Positions 11,301-23,200 of a DNA stretch of 64,000 nucleotides are shown in pieces. The notes below the pieces were generated by a model that was given only the letters and a program-made list of their open reading frames with translations, ran no database searches and was not told where the DNA came from. Origin of the DNA: Ceratopteris richardii (lineage: Eukaryota > Streptophyta > Polypodiopsida > Polypodiales > Pteridaceae); the NCBI GenBank assembly GCA_020310875.1, contig CM035415.1:194804432-194868431 (forward strand), given 5' to 3'. A program made the position numbers and the translations under genes. Numbering within the stretch: the stretch's first letter is position 1; every line of letters begins with the position of its first letter.

Positions 11301-13371
11301 TCTTTGTTTGAGGTCCCTGAAAACTTTAAAAAGTATGAGATAGATGATAGGAGAGTCATGATAAGAATGCCTAAATGAGAGGCACAATCAGGAGAAGCCT
11401 ATGATAACAAAGAAACCACCAAGAAAATAGTGGTAGCCCTAGAAGAAGGAGAGGAGAGATGCACGTACATAGGCCATGACCTAACAGAGGAAGAAGAGCA
11501 TGCGTTAATAGCCTTGCTAAGAGAATACAGAGATGTATTCGCTTGGAGTTACAAGGATTTGAAAGGTGTAGACCCAGACATATGCTCACACACTATCCCC
11601 ATGACCTCAGATGCCAGACCTTCTAAACAAAAGCCATAAACATACAATGACAACTATGCTGCCAAGATCAAAGAAGAGATAGACCGCTTGGTTGAAGCTG
11701 GATTTATCTATGAAATTGAACACACTGAATGGGTATCCCCCATTGTAGTGGTGCCCAAAAAGAATGGCAAATTACGTGTCTGCATTAACTTGAAGAAGGT
11801 CAACGCAGCCATTATTAGAGATAGTTATCCGCTTCCAATCACCGAGCATCTATTAGAAAGGGTAGCAGGCAAGGAAGTATACAACTTCTTGGATGGGTTC
11901 TCTGGTTACAATCAAGTAGCCGTTGCACCAGAAGATCAGCATAAGACGGCTTTTGCCACAGAGTGGGGCATATTCGCTTTTAGGGTAATGCCATTCGGGC
12001 TTACCAATGCACCTGCTACCTTTCAAAGATTGATGTGTCACATGTTTAAAGAATTCTTGAGGAAGAATTTGGAAGTCTATGTTGATGATCTTTGCGCTCA
12101 CTCCAACATTAGACAGACCCATATACCTGAGCTGAGACATATCTTTGACAAATGTAGAGAGTATCAAGTCTGCTTGAACCCAGAAAAGTTTGCTTTCATG
12201 GTCAGGCAAGGCAAGATTATAGGACATATAGTGTCAAAGAATGGCATATCCACTGATGAAGAGAAAGTAAGAGCCATAGTAGAGTTACCTAGGCCAAAGA
12301 ATGTCAAGGAAGTACAAGCTTTCATGGGGCATTGCGGTTATTACCGGCATTTCATACACATGTATGCCATCATTGCAAAGCCTCTGTACGGACTTTTGAG
12401 TAACTTCAAGTGGACTAATGAGTGTGAGGACTCCTTCAATGAACTCAAAAAAAGATTGTGTTCAACACCAATCTTGACCACACCGGATTGGAATAAACCC
12501 TTTCATGTTCACGTGGATGCATCCAATTATGCTATTGGATGTGTACTCGCACAACCTACTGGTGAAGGTAATATGGATCTTCCCATTGCCTATGCTAGTA
12601 GACAGCTAAATGCTGCTGAGCGGAATTATACCACTACTGAGAGAGAAGGCTTAGGCATGGTGTATGCTACTAAGAAGTTTAGACACTATTTGCTTGCAAA
12701 TAAGTTTCAATTTTTTACTGATCATCAAGCACTGTTGTACTTGGTAAACAAACCTTGCAATACCGGTAGATTAGTAAGATGGTTTCTCTTGCTAATGGAA
12801 TACAACTTTGAGGTTGTGGTGAGGAAAGGGAAGACTCACTTGAGAGCAGACCACCTCTCTAGGCTCACATCTGGAGAAGCCCCACAAGGAGTATCAGATG
12901 ACCTTCCTGATGCTTACTTGTTTAATTTGGAAGTTGTCCCTCAGTGGGCTAAGCCACTAGTGCCAGTATTGACATACGGGCCTAACCACCCAGTCATAAA
13001 CACTCAAGGTAGAGAGGTAGTAAAGGCCCAGAAGTACCACATCATGACAGGAAGCATGTACAAACAAACAGATCAAGGAATATTGGCTTGTTGTGTGGAA
13101 GAGGATGAGTACGCTAAATGGTTGCAATTAGCACATGTAGGTGCATTAGAGCAACACTACTCAAAGCAACGAACTCTACAGACACTAAAGAGACTTGGAG
13201 TGCATTGGCCGACTATGGAAGCTGATGTCCAGAAGTTGTGCAAGGAATGCCCAATCTGCTACACTAAACCACCTGTGGAACATGCCACTCTTTATCAAGT
13301 GTCCATAGTGCCAGATTGGAGTGAACCACTAGTATCCTTCCTAAGGACGAAAACATTCCCTCTAGACATGA
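8351..13371 (+). pseudogene. gag-pol: Element A gag (rest) and pol, truncated in integrase
   Basis: A's gag resumes with MAQPQVKPNSQYC. Two further knuckles follow (CYRCQGDHLIRDC near 8900, CPDCGKEHLLREC near 8990), then a Lys/Arg-rich coiled region and a Pro-rich linker. The protease has AILDSGAGVAIATT near 10350 and ends with [11 protein letters not shown]. Reverse transcriptase starts near 11690; its active site is [10 protein letters not shown] near 12078. RNase H begins at [10 protein letters not shown] near 12510. The frame is one continuous gag-pol, broken by stops at 8592 (TAG), 9837 (TAG), 11376 (TGA) and 11637 (TAA). At about 13371 the sequence jumps, just before the integrase, into the middle of the second ORF. 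Hence the integrase, second protease and pol tail are all missing from this copy. Confidence 0.92.
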
Positions 13372-15201
13372 CAGGACACATCTTCACAAAGAAGGAGAAA
13401 ATCCACAAAAGGTCGCCATGTACATTGGGGTGACGATAAGCAAGGTCAACAACAAGGACATCTAGACGAAGAAGGAGCAGACGAAGAGGAGAACTCCGAA
13501 GGCTGTATCAAATCATGGAACGAGTGCGATCGCAACAACTACTCACAGAACAGAGTAGTAGGGTACTCATGACTCAACTTTTGGAAGAAGAAGGAGTTGA
13601 CTCAGAATATAGTGAAGGTCTCTTATTAATGGCAAAAACATATGGGGTAGTAGAAGCAGTTCGGACAGCCATTAGGAGGTCTCCAGTTCAATATGATCCA
13701 CGAAGATTCCAAACACAGCCACGGTCAGGTAAACACATCCAGATCCCCATTACAACGGTAGAAGGGCTGATTATTACATCCGAACCCATTAAGACAACCT
13801 CCCAAGCAGCAGTAACCGCTAGCCAAGAGCATACAATCATCCATGAAGAGTCAATTGAACCACTACCACCCGCACCCCCACCATCGCCTCCTAGAACAGA
13901 AGCCGTGGAGATCACCTTGACCACCCAACCCACCGAGCAAACCTTCATCTTCTGCACTCCCACCTCGGGTTCAACCCTGTTCTCCATCGGTGACAACCCA
14001 ATCTATGAATCCATCACCATCACAACCCAATCCACCGAACCGCTCATAGAGCCTACCCTAGGACAACCATCCCCCATACCCTCAGCCATAGGTCATCCTG
14101 ACTCTAGAACCATATTCCTTGGATTCCCTACCTCCACACCACCCTTCATGACCTCCCCGCCTCTACGACCTCAACTCCCAACCCCCATCAACCCACTTCT
14201 CCAATCCCTCCATGCCTTTCTTGCTAGAACTTTTCAACCTAGGTCTCAACCATTCCCTTTATTTTCAAATCCCAACCCCACTTCTCATCTATTCACCACT
14301 TTCACACACCCACCACCTACCATTCCAATGTATATGGTAGACACCACACTTGCTTCCACTCCTGAAAGCATGGATATTTCACCACCCACGGCACCTCCCC
14401 CTCCCCCCACACTTCCACCTTCTCCCATTCCCCCTCCACCAATTTCACCCACACACACATCTCCATTAGACACATCATTCATACTTTCCATTCCCCAATC
14501 CCCTCCCCATGCATTCTCCATTGTACAAACAACACCATCATCTATAGGCAATGCATTGGACACCATGCTAGCATGTATTTCACAGTTAAGGACAGCGTAC
14601 AATCAGCTCCATCAACATAACGCACGACTACAAGAGCACTCAGAGGAGCTACAAAATCGTCTTGCTGCAGTAGAAGAGGAGAATGCTCGCCTCCATACAC
14701 AATTCCAAACTTTACAAGAGGCTCATAGTGTATTGGAAGTACAGTTACAGAATACAGACCAAGAAGGAATACAAGTGGTAGAAGGCCATCTAAAAACACA
14801 ACTAGAACGCAATTCAAAACTTCAACGAAATATGGCACTTCTTAGAAGACACCTTGCAGCTGCTCACGAGGAGAATCGATGCCTACATCAACAGAACCAA
14901 GAGAACTTAGAAGCAGCCATCGAAAGCACACCATGGGCACCCATCAGCCCATCAAAGTTTCAAGCAGTGACCCCCGACAATATCAAGATCATATTGGAAG
15001 ACTATGCCATGCTGCTTGAAGCACATGACCAGCTCTCGGAGGAACTGAGTCAACCGAGGCAGAAACAACAAAAAGACACAACGACTGCCCCTCACACCAC
15101 CTCATCAACGGCTTCACTTCTCACAGACTCAGAGGCCCTACAAGATCTCCAGACACAAGTCAGAGAGTTGAAAGCACACCTACTACAATATGAAAGGCCA
15201 C
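13372..15201 (+). pseudogene. Element A second ORF, middle part after internal deletion
   Basis: Matches the middle of the post-pol ORF seen whole in C. Its start aligns with F minus-strand sequence near 34550 (AGGACACATCTT against AGGGCACATCTT), so the N-terminal domain is deleted. A conserved helical segment follows (ERVRSQQLLTEQSSRVL, then YDPRRF), then a long Pro/Thr/Ser-rich linker (about 13850-14510). A coiled coil comes next (about 14560-15190), with QEHSEELQNRLAAVEEENARL as an example stretch and a conserved LLRRHLAAAHEEN. The frame from 13515 is open to a stop created at the B insertion. The protein would continue at 31798. Function is unknown; see the copy in C. Confidence 0.8.
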
Positions 15202-15782
15202 TATAGCTCAATGATGAGTAGCACCTCCTTTAATGTCAGTCTGGGAAGACATGAGGATGGTATGAAGACCTCGAGCAAGTGAAGGCACAAATGTGTGAGT
15301 GAGAAGCACACTAACATGCACACACATACACACACACGTGCACACATGGCAAGAGCAAAGAGAGTAAGACAATGGATTCACTTCTATTGCAACAAAGTTC
15401 TCATACAAGCTCAAAACTACAAGAAGCTAGCCCAAAAATGAGCTCTCTAGCTCTATTTATAGTTTTTGACTAGCTTTGGCCCTGTCCAGACCTAGTGTCC
15501 GGCCTAGTTAAAAATTAGGTTCCAAAGCTTATTTGAGGGCTCAAACGAGATCTAAAAAATATGAAAATTGGTAGGCAACTACTTCTAAGGCTCCTCAAGC
15601 TCGAGGACTCCTCGGCTTGTACAAAATGGAGCTACAAAAAAGGTGAAAATGGTATTTAGAGGGGTTTTTCGTGATGAGAATCACTTTTAAATGATGTAAG
15701 GGTTTTGAAAAAAATAAAGGGTTGCCTTAGTGCTAGATCTGCATGTATGCCCGTACTTGCTTCTTCCCGTATACTGCCAACA
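15202..15782 (-). repeat. Element B 3' LTR
   Basis: On the minus strand it starts TGTTGGCAGTATACGG at 15782, right after the polypurine tract. The far end reads TA instead of CA, a point change against the 5' LTR. It holds a TATAAATAG box (15453-15461), a near-palindrome (15592-15607) and a CA/TG microsatellite near 15320. Confidence 0.93.
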
Positions 15783-15795
15783 CTCTCCCCCCCCT
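15783..15795 (-). other. Element B polypurine tract
   Basis: Minus-strand AGGGGGGGGAGAG immediately before the 3' LTR; the stop of the second ORF overlaps it. Confidence 0.88.
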
Positions 15796-18700
15796 AGCGT
15801 CTGTCACCTCTGACAGACCTTTGATCTGCGGTTTGGTCAATATAGTCCTGGAGAATGTCAGCTGCCACATCATGTTCTTTGATTCGCAGCCCTCGGATCA
15901 GGTCTCTCTGAAGCGTATCCCAATTGACTGCGCCCGGTATGTCCGGCTGTGGCATTGTGTAGAGTTCTGAGTGCATCGTTTGTTCGCATGCAAAGAGGTG
16001 TAACAAATGGGTGGGCCTTGGCGCGAACACCTCTGAGTGTGCTTCCCAGAACCCTGTGGTGAACATATCATCGAAAGTTTGCTTGTAGCAGGCAGGGAGA
16101 TATCTGATGCGTGCGTGCCATGCATAAGCAACTCGTATGCTCGGGGTGGTGCTCATATCATATAGCAGGTCATAATTACCATTAACAAACCCGGGAATCG
16201 GAGGTTTAATATGACATACATTGCGGAAAGTTTTAAGCACAACCTGCATCATATCGAATATCTTGAGCATCATCTGGGTAGCTACATCTGGCATGGGGTG
16301 GAGGCCTGGCATCCAATGTCTGATGGTTGCTATCATGTATGATACTGTGGGGGTGCCGGTTGGGGGTGCAATGGCGGGGTAATTGAGCCATTCTTTACAG
16401 TTTACATTGTTCTGAACCTTGATGGCGAAGGCTTTCCATGATCTTCTTCTTTGTACTGGCCCATAACAAGGGTTATACTTCAAATGCATGGGAGCGTGAT
16501 CCCATGTTCTAAGCATTTCCGGGTATGTTTCAAGTAATCTTTGCCTCCAAGTAGGTTGGAATATAGCCCCTTTTCTGGCTGCCTCTGGTATATCTTCTGG
16601 TTCGAACTGGGTGGCGAAAGTAGGCCACTTGTTGGTGACTCTTTTGATCTCTGTGTTGTAGTCAGCCAACAAAACAAAATATGGTTTATATTGTAATTCT
16701 GAGCTCGTGATGAGTCGTCTAGGAGCAAGGTGCCTGAAATACTCAGATTGAAGTATGGTTTCCTCAATGGCCTTCATTGCTAGCATCTGAGTGGAGACAC
16801 GTTCCTGATGAGTTTTCCCCATTTCTTCTACTTGTTTCATCTAGGCTGATGGGGGTTCCTCATAGGTATCTTGCCCTTCCTCCGTGATTCGTCCTCCTGG
16901 AAGTGGTTGAGGCTCATAGTTCTCTTCAAATGCTTCCTCCACTGGAATAATAACTGCTTCTTCTTCTATGGGTTGCTCAGGTGGGGAAGGAGGTCGTTCA
17001 TATTGTAACAACTTGATTTTCAACTCTGCAATCTGTTGCCGTAGCTCAAGTACCTCACTGTTCGTTGAAGGTTCAGGTTCTAGTGAAGTAGCGGCATCGA
17101 CCGTCTCTTTAGGTGTGGGTGGGTGTGTTGTCGGTATATTGGATCCTTGTAGTTCCTTTATCTAGTCTGCCAACTGATCATGGGCTTCCAAGAGGGTTGC
17201 ATAACCTTCTAAGACCTGTTGAATATGCTCTGAGGGGACAGCCTGGAATTTTGCAGGGTCTATAGGTGCTTCCGGGGTGTTTTCCATGGCTGCTTCTAGG
17301 TTCTCCTGGTTTTGTTGTTGTAGCCTTCGGTTCTCTTCTTGAGCCGCTGCTAGATGGCGGCGTAGTAGGGCCATGTTGCACTGAAGTCTCGCATTGCGGC
17401 CCATTTGATCTCAGAGCTGTTCCTCCATAGCCTTACTTGATTCCGTATACCTGGCTTCCATCTGTGCATTTGATTGTTTGAGAGCGGAAATTTGGTTTTG
17501 TGACGCCGTATTGCTGAACTCCAAGGCATTGATGCGCTCCTGGAGTTGTGCCGAGAGATTGCAAAGCTCATTGTTATGATCTTCCAGTAATTTATACTCT
17601 TGTTTAATTTGTGTGGCCGCATCGAACATTGTGTCTAGTGCATGACTAAATGATGTGAATGTGGGGTTAGAGGTGGAAGATGCAAGGGGACGGGGGATGG
17701 GTAAGGGCAAAGTGGATGATGTGCCTATGAGTGAAGTGAATTGTGCTGCTGTTGGAACAAATGAGGTGGTGGGTGCTCCGGTGGATGGTAAAATGTCCAT
17801 GGGATCGGACGTGATAGTGTGTGAAGTGTGAATTGTGAATACAGGAATGGTGGGTGGTGTGTTAGTGGTGGCAGTGAATGTGGGGAAGTTGGGTTGGGGA
17901 AGGGACTTTTTATTATAGTTCTCAACCTGTTGGAGTATATTACGAGGTGGGTCCATAATGGGGGTTGGGTGATTTGTGTTGAGCCTGAGGCAGTTACAAG
18001 GGAAGTGGTGGATAGGGTTTGGGAGGGGGGAAATGTATGGGTGGATGGAAATGGATGGGATAAGGTCTGGCTAGTGGCAAATGGTTGTCCAAGAGCTGGA
18101 AGATAGGAAGGGTGACCTATTATGGTTTGATCGGTGGCAGGATGACCTATATGGGGTTTAGAAAATTGAGTGGTAGTGGTGGATCTAGGTAAAGGGGAGG
18201 ATGTGGAAATGGCGGTGTGTACAATGGTTTCACCATGGGTGTATACCGGTTGTGCAGGAAGACTAGTGGAAAAGGGTTCTGAGGGCTGGATGGGAGGTGA
18301 TGGTGGGGATGGTATTTGTGTATTTACATCTTGTTCATCAGTGGGACTTGGGCTAGTCATGTGAACATCCTCTGAAATTGTGGTAGGCAATGCGGTAGAG
18401 ACTTCCATTTGAATCATTTTTCCCCGCCGTGGTCTTGTATCAATCCTTCGTTGATCATAGGCAGGGTTCTCTCGATAGACCATAGATTCAATGATTCAAC
18501 AAAATGTGAGTCTACATTCTCCGCTTGCAGCATTTGGTTCACTAGGGCCCTATTTGCCTCTTCGGTCATCTTATGTCTTCTTTGTACCTGCTTGATTGTC
18601 TTGTATAGCCGTTTGAGTTGTGCCGTGTAGGCAAGGGCCTCCTCATCACTCTCCTCTGGTTCATTTCCCCGTTCTTCTTCCTGATTTTGTGTGCTTGGAT

Positions 18701-20001
18701 CATGAAGATGTTGTGCCTCATCTCCCCAATGTACCTGCTTGTCTCGCCCTGTGGCTGTTCTCTTTGGAATGATGATCCCGGATCAGCATTGTCAAGAAAA
18801 CCTTCACTATCAGATAAGTGGGCCGTCTGCAGGAATCTTTCAAAATCAAAATTGGGATCCTCAGTTAAGGTGGCCATGGATGCAAACTCAGCATCGGTAG
18901 GTAGAGGGGCGGATGGGGTGGGCTGTACCACGCCCCCTGAGTGAGTTCCTTGGAGATGTATCGTGAAAGGTGCTACGTGGGCTTCTTCTCTAGGGGAAGC
19001 TTCGGTTGTGGCCTCGTGAGGGATCATGACCTGGGAGAGTGATCCACGCATTCGTTTCGCAGGCTGATTCCCTGACTTCCGCCCCTTGAAAAATTCCAGT
19101 TGTGAGTATTTAAGGGCCCTGGCTATTGGCACGTCATATGCAAGACATCTATACATAATTCTGGTGATCGCACAACAGCCATGTAATGTATGCTTCCTCA
19201 CACCCCGCTTGCCTGCTCATACAATTGGTCCAGAATCCATACAGGCATCTTAATTGGCAAGCTTCCAGTCTCTGCTAGATATAATCCATACCATATTTTC
19301 TTGTGAGGTTGGGTAAAGCGGTCTTGAGCTGGAAATGCGAAGTGTTGAAGGCACATTCGCAGGGGTATGGCAATGTTAGGGGTGAGGGCACACATTTCCT
19401 TCAACTTCTTGATTCTGTTGCTCTTCATTGACTCTGGTATCAAGGGATCACGATCGGAAGGCACATGGGTGCCATACATCTGAAGGGCTTCCCTGATTAC
19501 AATGATATTTAACTCAAATTTCTTCATTTCTTCCTGGTTTGACAGAGAGGGTACCAGGAATGTGCCGGAATGATCCTTCTCTCCTGTCGGCTTCAGTGTG
19601 GCTATCAAATAGTAGCATCTAAGGAAATCCGGCGTCGGCAAAGCTGCACTAAAGTAGTCTTGTAATCCCGCTTTCTGCCATATATCCTGAAGGGGAGCTG
19701 CATTTTGTAATGTTTTGAATTCTCTTGAAAAGAATTGGAATGTCCACCATACTCCTCCGAATTCCAATTTGGACTCCCAAATATGATCAGCGTCACCCAA
19801 GTCGCCTGGCATCTCATTGAACCAATGCGAGTGCCCTTTCACTCTTTCTGTCAGTCCACTTGGTGGATCCGGAATGGGAATTCTTCTTACATTCAAAAGC
19901 TCTTCAGGCCTTGCTGTCAGTGGGGCTTCCACAGGCATGGTATCCCAATTGCTTTGATTACCAGTGCCTGCCTGAGAGCTTGTTCCTGCTACTGCTTCCA
20001 T
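15794..20001 (-). pseudogene. Element B second ORF (non-envelope, post-pol), broken
   Basis: Starts at the ATG at 20001 (MEAVAGTSSQAGTG) and ends VRGDRR next to the polypurine tract, about 1,400 codons. The N-terminal domain has HSHWFNEMPGDLGDADHI and ends GCCAITRIMYRCLAYDVPI. A Pro/Ser/Thr-rich linker follows (about 17700-18350), then a coiled coil with LLRRHLAAAQEEN (about 17160-17650). The C-terminal domain has FATQFEPEDIP, GPVQRRRSWKAF and LPACYKQTFDDMFTTGFWE (15800-16830). It is broken by frameshifts near 19200, 18640 and 17800 and by stops near 17411, 17162 and 16841. No signal peptide or membrane helix was seen. I do not recognise a named family with confidence; the N-terminal part distantly recalls the 'putative plant transposon protein' domain of Athila-type ORFs. 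Confidence 0.85.
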
Positions 20002-20019
20002 GATACTTCTGATGCTTAT

Positions 20020-20044
20020 CTGCTGGAGGAAGAAAGCACATTAG
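20020..20044 (-). promoter_or_regulatory. Candidate branch point and splice acceptor upstream of B second ORF
   Basis: Minus strand: CTAAT (20044-20040), a pyrimidine tract, then CAG ending at 20020, 18 bases before the ATG. C and F have the same arrangement with different tract sequence, so it looks conserved. Confidence 0.55.
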
Positions 20045-20231
20045 TGTTGCATGGGAAACAAGGTATAACGGTGTTCCCTCCACAATACTAACATGACAAT
20101 CCCGATGGTTAGTGGTTAGAGGTGAAGTGTTTGTGATATACGTGAGTGGTTATTAGAGGTTAGTGTTATCCTAGATGCATACTTTGCTTATGCAATGGAC
20201 TCAGAATGCACCTTCATCAGAGGGGATGGAT

Positions 20232-23200
20232 TTACACGATTGGGTCAGGGGGTTTGATACACGGTTTAAGTCTCCAAACCTTGATGGAGGATTCGTAGCT
20301 CTTACAGCTAAAGACAGGCAAAGATTTATGAACTAGGTTGTGATGGATTTGGGACCTTTTGGGTACCCATTTCCAGACATTCCTCGGTTTGGTTGAGTGT
20401 GGGTTAGGGCGGTCTTTAGGTAGAGTTCCTGCGTTGTTTGTCGAGAGGACTTGTGGGTGATGAATTATGGTAGTGACTAGAGTTGGAGCTATTTAGGCAC
20501 ATAAACAGGCCTTGGGCACCCATATGATTCCAGCATTGGGGCTAGCCTTCATTGACCGCTTAGGGACCCAAATAGACGTGGTGTGCCTAGGAGGTTGCCT
20601 AGGGTACTCCTTCACTTGTGTCCATGATGGTGCGGCTGTTTTGTTGCCTCCTCGAGAGCCTGCTACTAGAGCTGTGGGCTTTCCATCCTTGCGTATCCAG
20701 ATCTGCTTCGCGCCACGAGGTATTCCGTGTTGCAATAGTTGGCGCTCTTGCCTCTTGATCAACGGCCTCCTTCGTGTTGTATGGTGTTTGGTCTGCATGT
20801 TTAGAATCTCCTTTGGCCTAGCTGCAAACCCCTCATTGACCCCTGTACCTTTGGTCAGATTGACAATCCTCTGCACCATAGAAGTTTGGACAAGAACAAC
20901 ATTGTTATCTTCATGTGGATTCCTGGAGGGACCAGGAGTTGGTGCCTGTTCTAAGGGTTTGAGTGCTTGATTTTCTAATTCAATCGTAAGATAGCTTTGG
21001 CCTGCCCACGCCTGAAGAAGTCCACTTCGTAGGTTGAGGTTGATTGCGTGATCATAGATCCAGTCTTGGCCTAAGACAAGAGGCTCGGTAAGATGCTCGT
21101 CTTCACATACTAGCACTTTTATTGGCATTAGTACCTCCTGAATGTAGAGGGGAAGATCTAGCTCTCCCATGCAAGGGGTTTTGACACCTCCTAATCCTAT
21201 TAGATATGCTTCCATGGGTTTTATCTCCAATTGCAGTTGTTGGCAGTAAGAAAGCCGGACTGCACTAGTGGCGGCACCTGAATCAATTAAAGCTCTCACG
21301 CTCGTTGGACTGTCTCCTTGTCCTATTTCTAGGGTCACAAAAGGTCTTCGATCAATTTTTCTATGTGAACGTTCATCGGAAGCCTCACACATGGCCATGT
21401 GATAACCTAGAGACTCTTGAGGTTCAGACATAGGCTGATCCCTCCCTTGTCTCCTCCCTTGTCTCCTCCCTTGTCTCCTCAACTTCATTTGTCTGATGCG
21501 CTCTAAGGCCTCTGCCTGTGCTTCTTCTCGAATTCGTTTTTCCTCCTCTTTACGTTGCTTAGCAGTATTGAGTCGACTTAGCATTTCCTCTGTGAGGGGT
21601 TCCTGATACAACTTGACTCTGCATCCACTAATATAGTTTGGGAGAACATCACCCTCTAACGTGGCTAGTTGTACAACTCCACTTGTGGAGATCCTATTTA
21701 TGATCATAGGTCCGTAGCCTCTCTTTTCTAGCTTCCTTGCGTGTTGTTTCAATGTGTAGACTAAAACTAGATCTCCTGCTTTCAAGCCCTTATCCTTCAC
21801 ATGGGCATCAAAGTATGCCTTCTGTCTCTTCTTAGCTGCATATATCCCTGCAGCTGCTCTCAGTCTTGTTTCTCCTAATCGTTCAAGGTCAAAAAGTCTA
21901 GAGGAGAGTTCATGACCCGTCCATTCGTGCTCTTGTGCTACTTTCAATGTAGGTATTAAGAAGTCCAACGGTAGCACGACATTTTGGCCAAATACCATCT
22001 GAAAGGGGGTGGCTTGGAGTACCGTTTTGTAGGCGACTCGGTATGCCCAAACAACATGGTGTAGCTATTTGTCCCAATCAGAGCGTTTATTGTTCACTAA
22101 TTTTGTCAATACATTGCATAGGATCTTATTGGTGCTTTCGGTTTGAGGGTGATAGGGGGCAGACTTCTTATGTACTACCAAGAATTCTTGGAGAAGATTT
22201 TCAATAACTTCATTCAAGAAGTGAGTGCCCCTGTCACTTACTAACTCTATAGGTAGCCCGTATCTTGTGAATACATTCTCAAACAAGAATTTAGCAGTTG
22301 TCTGAGCATCGTTCTTCGTTGTGGCTTTTACCTCTACCCACTTGGTTAGATAGTCCGTGGTATCGATGATATACTCAGCATGGGAACCCTTAGTTGGGGG
22401 ATTAATAGGACCTACAAAGTCTATTCCCCACTTAGAGAATGCACGTCCACCCATCATAGGCTTCAATGACATCTCATCTTTGCATGTAGGATACTGGGTT
22501 CGCTGACAAATCTCACACCTCTTCACATAGGTATGTGCATCCATGTGAAGGGTGGGCCACCAAAATCCTGCAAATAGAATTGCTTTGATCACCCTATCTG
22601 GACCAAAGTGTCCTCCTGCTACACCCTGGTGAGCAGTTTCCAAGATCTTTAGATATTCACTCTCATGAACACATAGTCTCGGGTAACCATCCTTACCACG
22701 CTTGTATAGATTATCACCAATGAGTGAGTAATCCTGGGCTTCTTGTTCTAGACTTCTTTTCCGAGCCAGAGTCATGTCTGGAGGGAAGGCTTTCGTCCTC
22801 AGGAAGGATACTAGTGGTTCACTCCAATCTGGCACTATAGACACATGATAAAGAGTGGCATGTTCCACGGGTGGTTTAGTGCAGCAGATTGGGCATTCCC
22901 TGCACAACTTCTGGACATCAACTTCCATAGTCGGCCAATGCACTCCGAGTCTCTTTAGTGTCTGTAGGGTTCGTTGCTTTGAGTAGTGTTGCTCTAATGC
23001 ACCTACATGTGCTAATTGCAACCATTTAGTGTACTCATCCTCTTCCACAGAACACGCCAAGATCCCTTGATCCGTGTGCTTGTACATACTTCCTGCCATG
23101 ATGTGATACTTCTAGGCTTTTACTACCTCTCTATCCTGTGTGTTTATTACTGGATGTTTAGGCCCGTATGTCAATACTGGCACTAATGGCTTAGCCCACT

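Noticed and set aside
13688..13996. Gly/Val-rich minus-strand ORFs opposite Pro-rich linkers (also 14285-14602, 55279-55560)
   Set aside because: They are antisense shadows of the Pro/Thr-rich linker of the second ORF.
15300..15345. CA/TG microsatellite as an independent repeat locus
   Set aside because: It is part of the LTR, recurring at the same place in all A, B and C LTRs.
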